Shown: positions 25,786 through 35,035 of the stretch, piece by piece
How the letters are laid out: every line of letters begins with the position of its first letter
Numbering within the stretch: position 1 is the stretch's first letter
Origin: Henriciella sp.
GTDB lineage: Bacteria; Pseudomonadota; Alphaproteobacteria; Caulobacterales; Hyphomonadaceae
Direction: 5' to 3'
Length of the DNA: 43,276 nt
NCBI GenBank assembly: GCA_013213825.1
Contig: JABSQA010000012.1
Span: 1 to 43,276, forward strand
Notes under the pieces: generated by a model
Database searches by the model: none
Told to the model about the DNA's origin: nothing
What the model saw: the letters and a program-made list of their open reading frames with translations, nothing else
Made by a program: the position numbers and the translations under genes

Positions 25786-27076
25786 CGAACAAGGTTGGAT
25801 TGGCGATCAAATTCGAGGTCACAAGTGGGCCAATCGGTTGCGGTAAGCACATTTGTCCTTTGGGGATATTTAGCGTGCAGTACGGCAAGAAAGCATACCA
25901 TTGCAGCTGTTGCACGGGTTGCCCTTGCAGCTGCAGCGGTCCCGTTCCTGTTGCAGCTTGACCGTTCGGCATCGCATATTGCGGCGATAGGCTCATAACT
26001 GGATTGCCATAGGAATCTGTGATCGTCACGACGACATTGGCCTGACCGTATTCCCCGGCGGGGATGGTGACCAAACCAGTGAGAACCATACCGAAGCCCC
26101 AATTTGGGTCCATCTGATTGTGCTGTGGCGGATTGGCGATCAAGACAGCATCTGCGCTCGACGGCAACGGCGGAACAAACGGATCGACGGGATCAGTTGG
26201 GTCCGGTTGCGGGTCGACAGGCGGCGTAATCGGACGATTAGCATTGCGTGCGTCTTTAGCGACATAAGCTTCGCGTACAACCCGTGGAAAATGGCGGTAC
26301 GAAATCCACCCATATCCATCCGTGCCCCAGCTGCGTCCCCAAGAATTGATGATTTTGAACGCGCTTTTATCATCGTCATAGCCAACGACCACCATGGCAT
26401 GCCCAGATTGTTGATTGCCGATCTGGCCATCCCAAATCGCATCGCGCCCCATTCCAATAAAGCCATCATCAACGATTGCGCCGATGATCACTGGATAGTT
26501 AGCATTGAGTTGCGCTTTAAGCTCTCTCGTGTCCTGCGTGTTTACGCGTCGCCACGTATCGATGCGATACGGCTTTGCTGCAGCGCGTGCCGTGTCCGGT
26601 ATAGGCGCGAGCGGGTTGCTGTAAGGCATCGCACTCAACGGCGCCGCGCCTTGAGACGACAAGACATTAAACGCATCGACAAAATGCGAGCCAGCATCCG
26701 CGCCATTATTGATTTGGTTATAGATGAAGGACGGGCTGAAGATCCGCGATTGATTGGGTTGTCCGTTTGAATTTAACGACCACCCTTCTTCGACTTGCTC
26801 CTGATAGGATTTCAATGCATAGGCGACGGCCCATCCAACGCATGAATTTTGATTTCCCTGATTTCCGGGGCGCGGCATATTCGAGGACAAATCAATCCGC
26901 GCGGGAAGTTCTGCCGCTCCATATGGATTGGACGCCAATGGAATACCGCGATAGCGGTCTTCATCGACAAAACTTAATCCTGTAGAAGGCTGCTGAGCCT
27001 GCGCTTGGACGGCATCGCCAAAGCAAATGACCCAAGCCGATATCGCAGCAATCGCTACGCGCGTATGAAATCTCAT
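25730..27076 (-). CDS. Secreted papain-like (C1A) cysteine protease with extra C-terminal domain
   Basis: A 448-residue exported protein. Signal peptide 1-27 (ends AVQAQA); short lead with ELPARIDLSSNMP, the usual entry to a mature C1 domain without a long propeptide; oxyanion Gln73 and catalytic Cys79 in QGNQNSCVGWAVAYAL; His226 in SGHAMVVVGYDDD; Asn244 in IINSWGRSWGTDGYGWI. All three catalytic residues are present. A Pro/Asp-rich linker (282-306) leads to a beta-rich domain of about 140 residues (307-448) with YCTLNIPKGQMCLPQ (two Cys), which I do not recognise. The start at 27076 is chosen for the signal peptide; upstream ATG at 27124 adds non-conserved residues. No immunity or secretion gene adjoins it. 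Confidence 0.85.
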   Translation of the reverse strand: MRFHTRVAIAAISAWVICFGDAVQAQAQQPSTGLSFVDEDRYRGIPLASNPYGAAELPARIDLSSNMPRPGNQGNQNSCVGWAVAYALKSYQEQVEEGWSLNSNGQPNQSRIFSPSFIYNQINNGADAGSHFVDAFNVLSSQGAAPLSAMPYSNPLAPIPDTARAAAKPYRIDTWRRVNTQDTRELKAQLNANYPVIIGAIVDDGFIGMGRDAIWDGQIGNQQSGHAMVVVGYDDDKSAFKIINSWGRSWGTDGYGWISYRHFPRVVREAYVAKDARNANRPITPPVDPQPDPTDPVDPFVPPLPSSADAVLIANPPQHNQMDPNWGFGMVLTGLVTIPAGEYGQANVVVTITDSYGNPVMSLSPQYAMPNGQAATGTGPLQLQGQPVQQLQWYAFLPYCTLNIPKGQMCLPQPIGPLVTSNLIANPTLFVNDFGVAIGQPQPFFVRL

Positions 27077-27162
27077 TCTCGTATGGTCCCCTAAATTTGC
27101 CCAAATCATCTCTGAAGTGCGCAAACTCTGTCAAGCGGGGAAGGTTTAGAATTTGCCCGCGC

Positions 27163-27894
27163 TTAAAGCTCGTCAAATCCGCCGGGATTGCGACGACGCC
27201 GGATCAGCCACATCACGCCGCGCAGGTCTGATAAGGCATCAGCCAAGCGGCCAAAATTGGTGTATTTTGAATTGCCAGCACCGCGCTCGCGGTGATTGAC
27301 GTTGAGAAATTCGACTTTGTGCCCTTCGGCATTCATCAACGCCGGCATATATCGATGCATATGATCGAAATAGGGTAATGCCAAAAACGCATCGCGCTTC
27401 ATGACTTTGATCCCGCACCCGCTATCATCACAATCATCCCGCAGCATGCGTTTGCGGATACTATTGGCAAAGCGCGACCCGAATTTTTTCCAGGCTGAAT
27501 CCTTACGGCTGGCGCGGCGCCCCATCACCATGGTCAGGCCTTCGGGTGCATCCGCACGGGTCAGACTGCGATAGAGCGCCGGTAAATCCGCCGGATCATT
27601 CTGGCCATCGCCATCCAGTGTGCCAACAATCGGCGCACGGGCATGCTGCACCGCTGTGCGCAAGGCGCGAGACTGCCCAGCATTTTTCCGGTGCGAAATC
27701 ACCCGCAATTCTGGGTATTTGGCCTTCAGCCCGACCAAAACCGCGCGTGTATCATCGGTCGAAGCGTCATCGGTAATGACCATTTCGTAAGCCCGGCCAG
27801 ACAGCGCGGTGGCGATTTCATCGATCAATTGTTCTGCGTTCCCCGATTCATTATGCATCGGCACACAGACAGAAAATTCCGGCGACTGGGTCAC
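27163..27894 (-). CDS. GT2 family glycosyltransferase, polyprenyl-phosphate type
   Basis: A 243-residue GT-A enzyme. FSVCVPMHNESGNAEQLI opens the domain, ITDDASTDDT holds the UDP/GDP-binding Asp pair, GTLDGDGQNDP is the DxD-like metal site, and HRERGAGNSKYTNFGRL matches the R..G.SKY motif of dolichol/undecaprenyl-phosphate mannosyl- and glucosyltransferases. There are no clear membrane spans, as in soluble DPM1-like enzymes; the basic C-terminus (IRRRRNPGG) may bind the membrane. The start is GTG. Upstream it faces hrpB head to head with about 66 bases between starts. Confidence 0.88.
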   Translation of the reverse strand: MTQSPEFSVCVPMHNESGNAEQLIDEIATALSGRAYEMVITDDASTDDTRAVLVGLKAKYPELRVISHRKNAGQSRALRTAVQHARAPIVGTLDGDGQNDPADLPALYRSLTRADAPEGLTMVMGRRASRKDSAWKKFGSRFANSIRKRMLRDDCDDSGCGIKVMKRDAFLALPYFDHMHRYMPALMNAEGHKVEFLNVNHRERGAGNSKYTNFGRLADALSDLRGVMWLIRRRRNPGGFDEL

Positions 27895-27960
27895 TTACTT
27901 GGTCTCCACCAAAACGAGCAAAGCCAGCCTTTAGTTGAAATCCATAGATTGCGAAACCTC

Positions 27961-30420
27961 ATGACTGAGGACATGACTGAAAATATGAGCGATTTGCCAA
28001 TCGAACCCATACTCGCTGAGATCTCAGCGACGCTTCGCGCTCACACGCGCCTCATCCTTGGCGCACCGCCCGGTGCAGGAAAAACCACGCGGGTGCCCTT
28101 GGCCCTGGCAGGATTGATTGACGGGTTTGATCGCTTTCCGGGCAAGATTGTCATGCTTGAGCCGCGGCGAATTGCGGCCCGGATGGCGGCGACGCGGATG
28201 GCGCAAACGCTTGGCGAGAAGCTGGGCGGCCGGATCGGCCTCTCAACCCGTGTAGATCGCAAAGTCAGTAAAGATACGCAAATTGAAGTCATCACAGACG
28301 GCCTGTTCACGCGCCGTATACTCACCGATCCAGAGCTGGACGGAATTGGCGTGGTGATCTTTGACGAGATCCACGAACGCAGCTTGTCGGCCGATCTCGG
28401 CTTGGTGCTGGCCTTGGAAAGTCAGCAGGCGTTGCGTGAAGACCTGCATATTTTGGCCATGTCCGCGACCCTTGATACGGCAGACATGGCGCAAAAACTC
28501 GATGCGCCCGTTGTCGAAAGTGAAGGCCGACAATTTCCAATCGACACACGCTATCTCGGGCGATCGCAAGACCGTTTGGAAAACCAAACCGCCCGCGCGA
28601 TTGAACGCGCCGTGCGAGAGACAGATGGATCAATCCTCGCTTTCTTGCCCGGGGCAGGCGAGATTCGTCGAACCGCAGAGCGTCTCAAAGTCGACAAAGA
28701 TATCCTGGTCGCCCCGCTCTTCGGCGCGATGAGTCCCCAGGCGCAAGATGAAGCCATCCGGGCGCGCCAAGATGGTGGGCGGAAGATTGTCTTGGCGACG
28801 GACATTGCTGAAAGCGCGCTCACCATTGACGGGGTCTCGGTGGTTGTCGATGCCGGATATGCCCGCGTGCCCCGCTATGTTCCAGGCGGCGTTTCGACCG
28901 AGTTGCAAACCGTGCGCGCGGCCCGCGCAAATGTCGATCAACGCCGGGGGCGCGCGGGACGACTGGGTCCAGGGGTCTGCTATCGGCTTTGGGATGAGGC
29001 TGAGACTCGCGGACTGACCGCCGCACCGGACCCTGAAATCCGCCAAGCGGATCTGTCCGGCTTGGTTCTGGCCCTCGCAGAATGGGGCGAACGGGATGCC
29101 AACGCGCTCACTTGGTTGACGGCGCCGCCGCCAGGCCGATTGCGCGCGGCAGCGCAAGAACTGACCAGCTTAGGCGCACTGGATGAGACGGGCGGATTGA
29201 CCACCAGAGGCGCTGCGATGAGCAAGCTGCCAATGGCCCCACGCCTCGCCGCCTTGATTGTCGGTGCAAAGGCCGCGCCTGAAAAAGCGCTGGCCGCGCG
29301 CATAGCGGCCTTGGTGAGCGAACGCGGCATAGGCGGGGCCAGCCCGGACCTCAGCGAAAGACTTGCCAGGTTCGATCAGGATCGTGGACCGCGGGCGTCG
29401 CAATTGCGCCGACAAGCGAAACGCTGGGGCGGTGAAGCCGACCCAAGCGGTGCGGTTGCGGAGGTCTTAGCGGCGGCGTGGCCGAATATGATCGCCCGCA
29501 AGAGAAACGGCACAGCGGCCCAATACCTCCTAGCATCGGGCCGTGCGGGACAAGTCGATGCGCATTCATCGCTGGCTAAATCTGATTGGTTGGTGGTTGC
29601 AGATATGGTTGGCGGCGCGAAGTCTGCCCGGATCACACTGGCTGTGCCGTTGACAGAAGCCACGGCCCTCTCTCTCGGCCAAGTTGAGACCCGCGATGAG
29701 GCAGACTTCAATCCCAAGACCAAGCAGTTCAATGCCCGCCGCGTGAAAGCCATCGGCGCGATTACGTTGAATGAGCAGCCATTGCCAAAACCTTCGACCG
29801 AAATCGCCCGCACGGCTTTCTTGCGCCATCTGGAGACTGAAGGTTTTGCGCCCACAGATTTGGACGCGCCGATCCGTAAACTCCTTGCGCGCGTAGCCGC
29901 TCTGCGTGACGTTTTTGGGGCACCTTGGCCGGACTGGTCGATGGACTCCTTACAAACGCAAGTCGGCGCGTGGCTCGGCCCGGTACTGACGCAAGATCCA
30001 TTCAAACTGCCAGATGCGAACCTGGTCCGTGATGCTCTTAAGTCGCGGCTCGAATGGCCCCTTCCGCAAGACTTAGACAAAAAAGCGCCCATCCGCGTGA
30101 CATTGCCGTCTGGGCGCAAAGCCACAATCGACTGGCTCGACGAACGCGCGCCCTTGGTCGAATGCAAAGCGCAAGAGCTTTACGGTGCCTCAGACCATAT
30201 CACGGTGGCAGATGGGCGCATTCCCGTGACGCTGCAAATCCTTTCGCCCGGCGGCAAACCGGTGGCGACCACACAAGACTTGCCGGGATTCTGGGCGGGC
30301 GGATATCGCGATATGGCGAAGGATATGCGGGGCCGCTATCCCAAACACGATTGGCCGGATGATCCAAAGACCGCGAAAGCGCATGCTGGCCTAACAAAGG
30401 CCCGCTTGGCCCGCGGCTAA
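27961..30420 (+). CDS. hrpB: ATP-dependent helicase HrpB (DEAH-type)
   Basis: An 819-residue DExH-box helicase. Walker [11 protein letters not shown] (34-43), motif Ia [11 protein letters not shown], motif II DEIH (135-138) within [12 protein letters not shown], motif III MSATLD, motif [17 protein letters not shown] and motif [15 protein letters not shown]; the DEIH form is normal for HrpB. The C-terminal HrpB domain with WLDERAP and [15 protein letters not shown] is complete. Role in bacterial RNA or surface physiology is poorly defined. Of several in-frame ATGs (27961, 27973, 27985) none has a good SD; the longest after the upstream gene is used. Stop overlaps that of rluE by 4 bases. Confidence 0.93.
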   Translation: MTEDMTENMSDLPIEPILAEISATLRAHTRLILGAPPGAGKTTRVPLALAGLIDGFDRFPGKIVMLEPRRIAARMAATRMAQTLGEKLGGRIGLSTRVDRKVSKDTQIEVITDGLFTRRILTDPELDGIGVVIFDEIHERSLSADLGLVLALESQQALREDLHILAMSATLDTADMAQKLDAPVVESEGRQFPIDTRYLGRSQDRLENQTARAIERAVRETDGSILAFLPGAGEIRRTAERLKVDKDILVAPLFGAMSPQAQDEAIRARQDGGRKIVLATDIAESALTIDGVSVVVDAGYARVPRYVPGGVSTELQTVRAARANVDQRRGRAGRLGPGVCYRLWDEAETRGLTAAPDPEIRQADLSGLVLALAEWGERDANALTWLTAPPPGRLRAAAQELTSLGALDETGGLTTRGAAMSKLPMAPRLAALIVGAKAAPEKALAARIAALVSERGIGGASPDLSERLARFDQDRGPRASQLRRQAKRWGGEADPSGAVAEVLAAAWPNMIARKRNGTAAQYLLASGRAGQVDAHSSLAKSDWLVVADMVGGAKSARITLAVPLTEATALSLGQVETRDEADFNPKTKQFNARRVKAIGAITLNEQPLPKPSTEIARTAFLRHLETEGFAPTDLDAPIRKLLARVAALRDVFGAPWPDWSMDSLQTQVGAWLGPVLTQDPFKLPDANLVRDALKSRLEWPLPQDLDKKAPIRVTLPSGRKATIDWLDERAPLVECKAQELYGASDHITVADGRIPVTLQILSPGGKPVATTQDLPGFWAGGYRDMAKDMRGRYPKHDWPDDPKTAKAHAGLTKARLARG

Positions 30421-30965
30421 GCTTCGCGCCAGGCGCCGCTGTCTAAACCGTCCAAGGTCCAATTGCCGATACGGTAGCGGATAAGGCGCAATGTCGGGTG
30501 ACCAATGGCGGCGGTCATGCGGCGCACCTGTCGATTGCGCCCTTCAGTAATGGTCAGAGAGATCCACGTATCCGGGATAGACTTGCGCACGCGAATGGGC
30601 GGGGTGCGCGGCCACAGATTTGTGGGTTCATCAATCTGTTCAACCTCGGCCAATGCTGTGACACCATCTTTGAGAGAAACCCCCTTCCGCAATTGCGTGA
30701 GACTCGCGGTATCCGGAATGCCTTCGACTTGGGCCCAGTAGGTTTTTGGGGTTTTATTGCGGGGATTGGTGATTTGCGCTTGCAAACGCCCATTATCGGT
30801 CAAAACCAATAAGCCCTCGCTATCCCGATCCAGGCGACCTGCTGCGTAAACCCTTGGAATATTGATATAATCAGACAATGTTTCGCGATCGGAGTCCGCC
30901 ATACCGCGATCTGTAAATTGCGACAGAACATTATAAGGTTTGTTGAAAAGCACCACGCGAGTCAT
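30417..30965 (-). CDS. rluE: 23S rRNA pseudouridine synthase RluE-like
   Basis: A 182-residue RsuA/RluE-type pseudouridine synthase without an S4 domain. [14 protein letters not shown] opens the fold; [18 protein letters not shown] (42-59) contains the catalytic Asp46; [16 protein letters not shown] and [25 protein letters not shown] follow, the RNRQVRRM block being typical. RluE makes pseudouridine 2457 in 23S rRNA in E. coli. Length matches RluE rather than RluB/F. A TTCACGTGAA palindrome (30986-30995) lies just upstream of its start. Confidence 0.92.
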   Translation of the reverse strand: MTRVVLFNKPYNVLSQFTDRGMADSDRETLSDYINIPRVYAAGRLDRDSEGLLVLTDNGRLQAQITNPRNKTPKTYWAQVEGIPDTASLTQLRKGVSLKDGVTALAEVEQIDEPTNLWPRTPPIRVRKSIPDTWISLTITEGRNRQVRRMTAAIGHPTLRLIRYRIGNWTLDGLDSGAWREA

Positions 30966-31046
30966 GGCGCTTTCAATGACTTTTTTTCACGTGAACGTCC
31001 AGCGATAGGTACTTGAACTCTATCGACTTATTTCGATCATGAGTTC

Positions 31047-31093
31047 AATATGCTCCGATTCTCGCATATTTTTAATCCGTATTGGAGCATATT
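31047..31093 (+). promoter_or_regulatory. 10-bp inverted repeat in the promoter region of the 55-aa gene
   Basis: AATATGCTCC (31047-31056) and GGAGCATATT (31084-31093) are exact complements 27 bases apart, in an AT-rich 210-base gap between rluE and the small gene at 31176. Spacing of the arm centres (37 bases) is about 3.5 turns of helix, so two half-sites or one dimer of dimers is conceivable; an RNA stem is the alternative. A possible -35 TTGTAT and -10 TAAGCT follow at about 31109-31136. Confidence 0.4.
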
Positions 31094-31175
31094 TATCATC
31101 CGAATCCGTTGTATTATGGATTTTCTGTGCTAAGCTTCACTCATAAGTAAAGTGTAAGAAAGGAGGGACAGAGTC

Positions 31176-31343
31176 ATGGTTTCAGTTCCCATCCACAAAC
31201 AAGCGGAGCTTAACCGCGAAAAATTCAACGGACCTATTCTCGATCGCGACAAGCTTAGAGAAGGTACCTATGTTGCGATTATGACCGCGATTGGTTCGGT
31301 CATCCTGGTGGCGGCTGTGAAAGCCCTTTACGCGATATTTTAA
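31176..31343 (+). CDS. 55-residue single-span membrane protein, unknown
   Basis: A frame of 55 codons preceded by AGGAGG (31161-31166), 9 bases from the ATG, one of the best ribosome sites in the window. The N-terminal 30 residues are hydrophilic (IHKQAELNREKFNGPILD), then one membrane helix (about 33-48, VAIMTAIGSVILVAAV) and a short tail LYAIF. Codon use is like the neighbouring genes. It lies alone upstream of miaB (58 bases after its stop) and downstream of the AT-rich repeat region. I do not recognise the family; it resembles many unnamed small inner-membrane proteins. Confidence 0.7.
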   Translation: MVSVPIHKQAELNREKFNGPILDRDKLREGTYVAIMTAIGSVILVAAVKALYAIF

Positions 31344-31401
31344 TCGCCGAGACTGAACCAGGATATGGCTTTTCGGGCGGTTTTCGGTCATAAGCCGCCC
31401 G

Positions 31402-32781
31402 ATGACCAAAACGACCCCAGATACGAACAGCAAAAAGGTCTTCATTAAGACCTATGGCTGCCAGATGAATGTCTATGACAGCGAGCGCATGAAAGATGTG
31501 CTGGCCCCGATCGGCTATGCCCCCGTCGAAGAGGCTGAAGGGGCCGACCTCGTCGTGCTGAACACCTGCCATATTCGCGAGAAAGCGACAGAGAAAGTCT
31601 ATTCCGAGCTGGGCAAGATCAAAAAACTGAAACAGGCCCAAGGCGGCAACATGACGATCGCGGTGGCTGGCTGTGTGGCGCAAGCGGAAGGCGCAGAAAT
31701 TATGCGCCGGCAGCCCGCTGTCGACCTCGTGCTAGGCCCACAAGCCTATCACAAGTTGCCTGAGATGATCGCCCGCGTACACCGCTCAACGGGCGAGCGG
31801 TTGGAAACAGAGTTCGAGACGCTGGAAAAATTTGATGCGCTGCCAAAGGCTCGACAAGCGGATGGCCCGATGGCGTTTTTGTCCGTGCAAGAAGGCTGCG
31901 ATAAATTCTGCACCTTCTGTGTGGTGCCTTATACGCGCGGCGCAGAACTGTCGCGCCCGGTCGACGATATCACGCTGGAGGCGCGCAATCTTGCGAGCCA
32001 GGGTGTGCGCGAAATTCAGCTGCTCGGCCAAAACGTCAACGCGTATCACGGCGCTGCGCCAATGGTCGAAGGCGGTGAGGAGTGGACGCTGGCGAAATTG
32101 GTGCGCCACCTAGCGAAGATTGGTGGCTTCGATCGTATTCGCTACACGACCAGTCACCCGCGCGACATGGATGATGACCTGATTGCGGCGCATGCGGATA
32201 CGCCCGAGGTTATGCCCTTCTTGCATTTGCCGGTTCAGTCAGGCTCAAACAATATTCTCAAAGCGATGAATCGCGGACATACGCGTGAGCATTATCTCGA
32301 CATTATGCGTCGCATGAAAGACGCCCGCCCCGACATGGCCCTGGCATCGGATTTCATTGTCGGCTTCCCTGGTGAGAGCGATAAGGATTTCGAAGACACG
32401 ATGGATCTTGTCCGCGAAGTCGATTACGCGATCGCCTATTCGTTCAAATATTCAGAACGCCCAGGTACACCTGCGGCAGAAATGTTCGGCCAGGTGCCAG
32501 AACACGTAAAGAATGAGCGCCTGCAAGCCTTGCAAGCCCTGCTGCGCGAACAGCAGACCCGGTTCAACATGTCCAAGATTGGTCAAACCATTCCGGTTCT
32601 GGTCACCGGCAAAGGTCGCAAAGAGGGTCAAATGCATGGCCGGTCGCCTTGGCTGCAAGCCGTGCATTTCGACGCCGCCCCTGACTTGGTCGGACAGATT
32701 ATCGATGTTCAAATCGAGGGTGCGAGCTTGAACTCCCTCTCGGGCGCTTTGCCAGGTCAATCGAAAGAGGTGGCTGCTTGA
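31402..32781 (+). CDS. miaB: tRNA-2-methylthio-N6-dimethylallyladenosine synthase
   Basis: A 459-residue radical-SAM methylthiotransferase modifying A37 of tRNAs that read codons starting with U. N-terminal cluster cysteines Cys20 (KTYGCQMN), Cys56 (LNTCHIRE) and Cys91 (AGCVAQ); radical-SAM CxxxCxxC at Cys166, Cys170 and Cys173 ([16 protein letters not shown]); C-terminal TRAM domain (about 385-450). Complete. No strong SD at 31402. Heads miaB-phoH-ybeY-corC-lnt; its stop overlaps the phoH start. Confidence 0.96.
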   Translation: MTKTTPDTNSKKVFIKTYGCQMNVYDSERMKDVLAPIGYAPVEEAEGADLVVLNTCHIREKATEKVYSELGKIKKLKQAQGGNMTIAVAGCVAQAEGAEIMRRQPAVDLVLGPQAYHKLPEMIARVHRSTGERLETEFETLEKFDALPKARQADGPMAFLSVQEGCDKFCTFCVVPYTRGAELSRPVDDITLEARNLASQGVREIQLLGQNVNAYHGAAPMVEGGEEWTLAKLVRHLAKIGGFDRIRYTTSHPRDMDDDLIAAHADTPEVMPFLHLPVQSGSNNILKAMNRGHTREHYLDIMRRMKDARPDMALASDFIVGFPGESDKDFEDTMDLVREVDYAIAYSFKYSERPGTPAAEMFGQVPEHVKNERLQALQALLREQQTRFNMSKIGQTIPVLVTGKGRKEGQMHGRSPWLQAVHFDAAPDLVGQIIDVQIEGASLNSLSGALPGQSKEVAA

Positions 32782-33731
32782 GCCAAGTCTGGACCCCCAA
32801 AGATGCATCACTCTTGCCGGTGATTTGCGGCCCAAATCACATGAACTTGCTCTATCTTGAGAGTGAGATGGCGGACGGCAATTTGAAACTCGAAAGCCAA
32901 GGCGGCGGAATCAAATTGGACGGCTCGAATGAGGCGATCGCGACAACAGAAGTCGCCCTCACCGCGTTCGAAGCGCTGCTGGCGCAAAACCCGGATGCGG
33001 GAATCCCCGCTTTGGAAGGCGCCCTAGAACAAGCGCGCACGCCGAGCCAGAATTATCGCACGCTGACGGGGCTAAAAGTGCCGATCAAAGCGCAAACCAA
33101 TATGCAGGCGAAATATCTCGACCTGCTGACCGGTACCAAGCATGATCTCATTTTTGGGGTTGGCCCGGCGGGGACAGGCAAGACATTCTTAGCGGTGGCG
33201 GCGGGCGCGGCTGCCCTTAAGAACAAAGCCGCGTCAAAACTGATCATCACCCGCCCCGCAGTAGAAGCCGGCGAAAATCTTGGCTTTCTTCCCGGTGACC
33301 TCGAAGAAAAAGTCGAACCTTATTTGCGGCCCATTTGGGATGCATTGGACGAAACCCTCGGCGCGGATCAGGCCGGACGGCTACGCGAGAAGCGGGTGAT
33401 CGAAGTCGCCCCCTTGGCTTTCATGCGGGGTCGGACGCTAAAGAATGCCTTTGTCATCATGGACGAAGCGCAAAACGCCACTGTGGCGCAGATGAAAATG
33501 GTCCTGACCCGGCTCGGGCGAGACAGCCGCATGGTCGTCACGGGCGATCCGGGCCAAGTCGATCTGCCCAAGAGCCAACCGTCGGGTCTCGCCCATGCGT
33601 TACGCATTCTGGACGGTGTAGAAGGCGTTGGCCGCGTCACGTTTACCGCCCGCGATGTCCGCCGTCATGCTTTGGTCAGTCGGATCATTGAAGCCTATGA
33701 CAAGGATAAAGGGACAAAGGGCGGTGATTGA
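32778..33731 (+). CDS. phoH: PhoH family ATPase
   Basis: A 317-residue PhoH-like NTPase. Residues 15-70 match the N-terminal KH-like lead ([13 protein letters not shown]...[24 protein letters not shown] split here), then P-loop [13 protein letters not shown] (127-139), [21 protein letters not shown] split as [17 protein letters not shown], and [10 protein letters not shown] (Walker B). The start is TTG at 32778, overlapping the miaB stop in TTGA; ATGs at 32841 and 32868 would remove conserved residues. Linked to RNA metabolism by its constant company of ybeY. ybeY begins inside its last codons. Confidence 0.93.
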   Translation: MSQVWTPKDASLLPVICGPNHMNLLYLESEMADGNLKLESQGGGIKLDGSNEAIATTEVALTAFEALLAQNPDAGIPALEGALEQARTPSQNYRTLTGLKVPIKAQTNMQAKYLDLLTGTKHDLIFGVGPAGTGKTFLAVAAGAAALKNKAASKLIITRPAVEAGENLGFLPGDLEEKVEPYLRPIWDALDETLGADQAGRLREKRVIEVAPLAFMRGRTLKNAFVIMDEAQNATVAQMKMVLTRLGRDSRMVVTGDPGQVDLPKSQPSGLAHALRILDGVEGVGRVTFTARDVRRHALVSRIIEAYDKDKGTKGGD

Positions 33732-34170
33732 GCTTGATCTACGTATCGCCGACCCAGCCTGGTCGGAGGCCATTCCCGACATAACCGCGATTTGCGAGAC
33801 AGCCCTCAATGCAGGCGCCGCGCAAATGTCCGCATCAGGAGAGGTCAGCGTCCTACTCACCGACAATGACGATATCCAAACGTTAAACAAAGACTGGCGC
33901 GGGAAAGACAAGCCAACCGATGTGCTGTCCTTTCCGTCAGACCCGATGGACCGTCCGTTTTTAGGCGACATCGCTTTGGCGTTCGGGGTTATGCAAATAG
34001 ATGCAGCGGACCGCGCGCTGGATTTGCCGCAACATCTCTCGCATCTTTTAATTCACGGCCTGCTTCACCTTTTAGGCCATGACCACAAAGATGACACAGA
34101 GGCGGCTGAAATGGAATCTTTAGAGATCGCTGCGCTTGCATCCCTGGGCTGGCCTGATCCATATAGATAG
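33724..34170 (+). CDS. ybeY: Endoribonuclease YbeY
   Basis: A 148-residue zinc endoribonuclease acting in 16S rRNA 3'-end maturation and ribosome quality control. The metal motif H-x3-H-x5-H is clear in LIHGLLHLLGHDHKDD (His111, His115, His121). NKDWRGKDKPTDVLSFP (about 55-71) is the other signature. The GTG at 33724 overlaps phoH by 8 bases and gives the family start [10 protein letters not shown]; an ATG at 33697 is possible but adds non-family residues. Confidence 0.93.
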   Translation: MIELDLRIADPAWSEAIPDITAICETALNAGAAQMSASGEVSVLLTDNDDIQTLNKDWRGKDKPTDVLSFPSDPMDRPFLGDIALAFGVMQIDAADRALDLPQHLSHLLIHGLLHLLGHDHKDDTEAAEMESLEIAALASLGWPDPYR

Positions 34171-34210
34171 TCAGCGATTCGAACGCGCATAGGCGGGATC
34201 ATAGAAACAC

Positions 34211-35035
34211 ATGTCGGAACGACGTCGAGGCCTGTTCGGCCTCTTTCAAAAAAGCAGTGAGACCCCGGTCGAACCAGAACCGGCTCAGCCTGCCGCACCC
34301 ACACAAACAGAGATGCGACTGCGCATTGCCGATTTCGAACGCGCGCGCGTCGAAGATGTGATGATCCCGCGGGCCGAGATTATCGGGGTCGAATTGTCGA
34401 CCAGTCTCGAAGATCTGATTCAACTCTATGCCAATGAAGCGCATTCAAGACTGCCGGTCTATCGAGAGACATTAGACGACCCGGTCGGCGTGGTTCATAT
34501 TCGCGATGTGATGGGTCAAATTGCCCGCGCCAATGGTGAAACACCAGACGAGGATGATGTCCCGCTGGAACGCCTGCGGCGGGATATTCTATTCGTCCCG
34601 CCCTCTATGCCGCTGACAGACCTGTTGGTGAAGATGCAGGCCTCGCGCACTCATTTGGCCTTGGTCGTTGATGAATATGGCGGAACAGATGGCTTGGTTA
34701 GTCTAGAAGATCTGGTCGAGGAAATCGTCGGCGACATTGAAGACGAGCATGATGAAGAGGTCGCTATGCTAGTCCGGCGTGGCCGCCTCGCCTGGGAAGT
34801 CGATGCGCGCATGGAAACGGATGACTTCGCCGAGGAGACCGGGCTTGAGCTCGAACTTGAAGACCATGATGTCGACACGTTGGGCGGCGTTGCTTTCGCA
34901 CTTGCCGGACGCGTACCGCTTCGCGGCGAAGTGTTGCCGCATCCGACCGGGGTCGACCTTGAAATCCTCGAATCAGATGTCCGCCGCATCCAAAGACTGG
35001 TGGTGCGTCAGCCCTCAGCGGAGCAAAATTCATGA
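34211..35035 (+). CDS. corC: CorC/HlyC-type CBS-domain protein
   Basis: A 274-residue soluble protein. After a variable N-terminus (to about 45), two CBS repeats: RVEDVMIPRAEIIGVELSTSLEDL (split, about 46-70) with SRLPVYRETLDDPVGVVHIRD, and FVPPSMPLTDLLVKMQASRTHLALVVDEYGGTDGLVSLEDLVEEIVGDI in the second (split: SRTHLALVVDEYGGTDGLV). The C-terminal transporter-associated domain (about 185-262) ends with GEVLPHPTGVDLEILESD. E. coli CorC is tied to Mg/Co efflux; envelope role next to lnt is common in alphaproteobacteria. Overlaps the lnt start by 4 bases. Confidence 0.93.
   Translation: MSERRRGLFGLFQKSSETPVEPEPAQPAAPTQTEMRLRIADFERARVEDVMIPRAEIIGVELSTSLEDLIQLYANEAHSRLPVYRETLDDPVGVVHIRDVMGQIARANGETPDEDDVPLERLRRDILFVPPSMPLTDLLVKMQASRTHLALVVDEYGGTDGLVSLEDLVEEIVGDIEDEHDEEVAMLVRRGRLAWEVDARMETDDFAEETGLELELEDHDVDTLGGVAFALAGRVPLRGEVLPHPTGVDLEILESDVRRIQRLVVRQPSAEQNS

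Noticed and set aside
30986-30995. TTCACGTGAA palindrome upstream of rluE.
   Set aside because: Ten bases only and single copy; kept as a note in the rluE entry and not raised as a finding.
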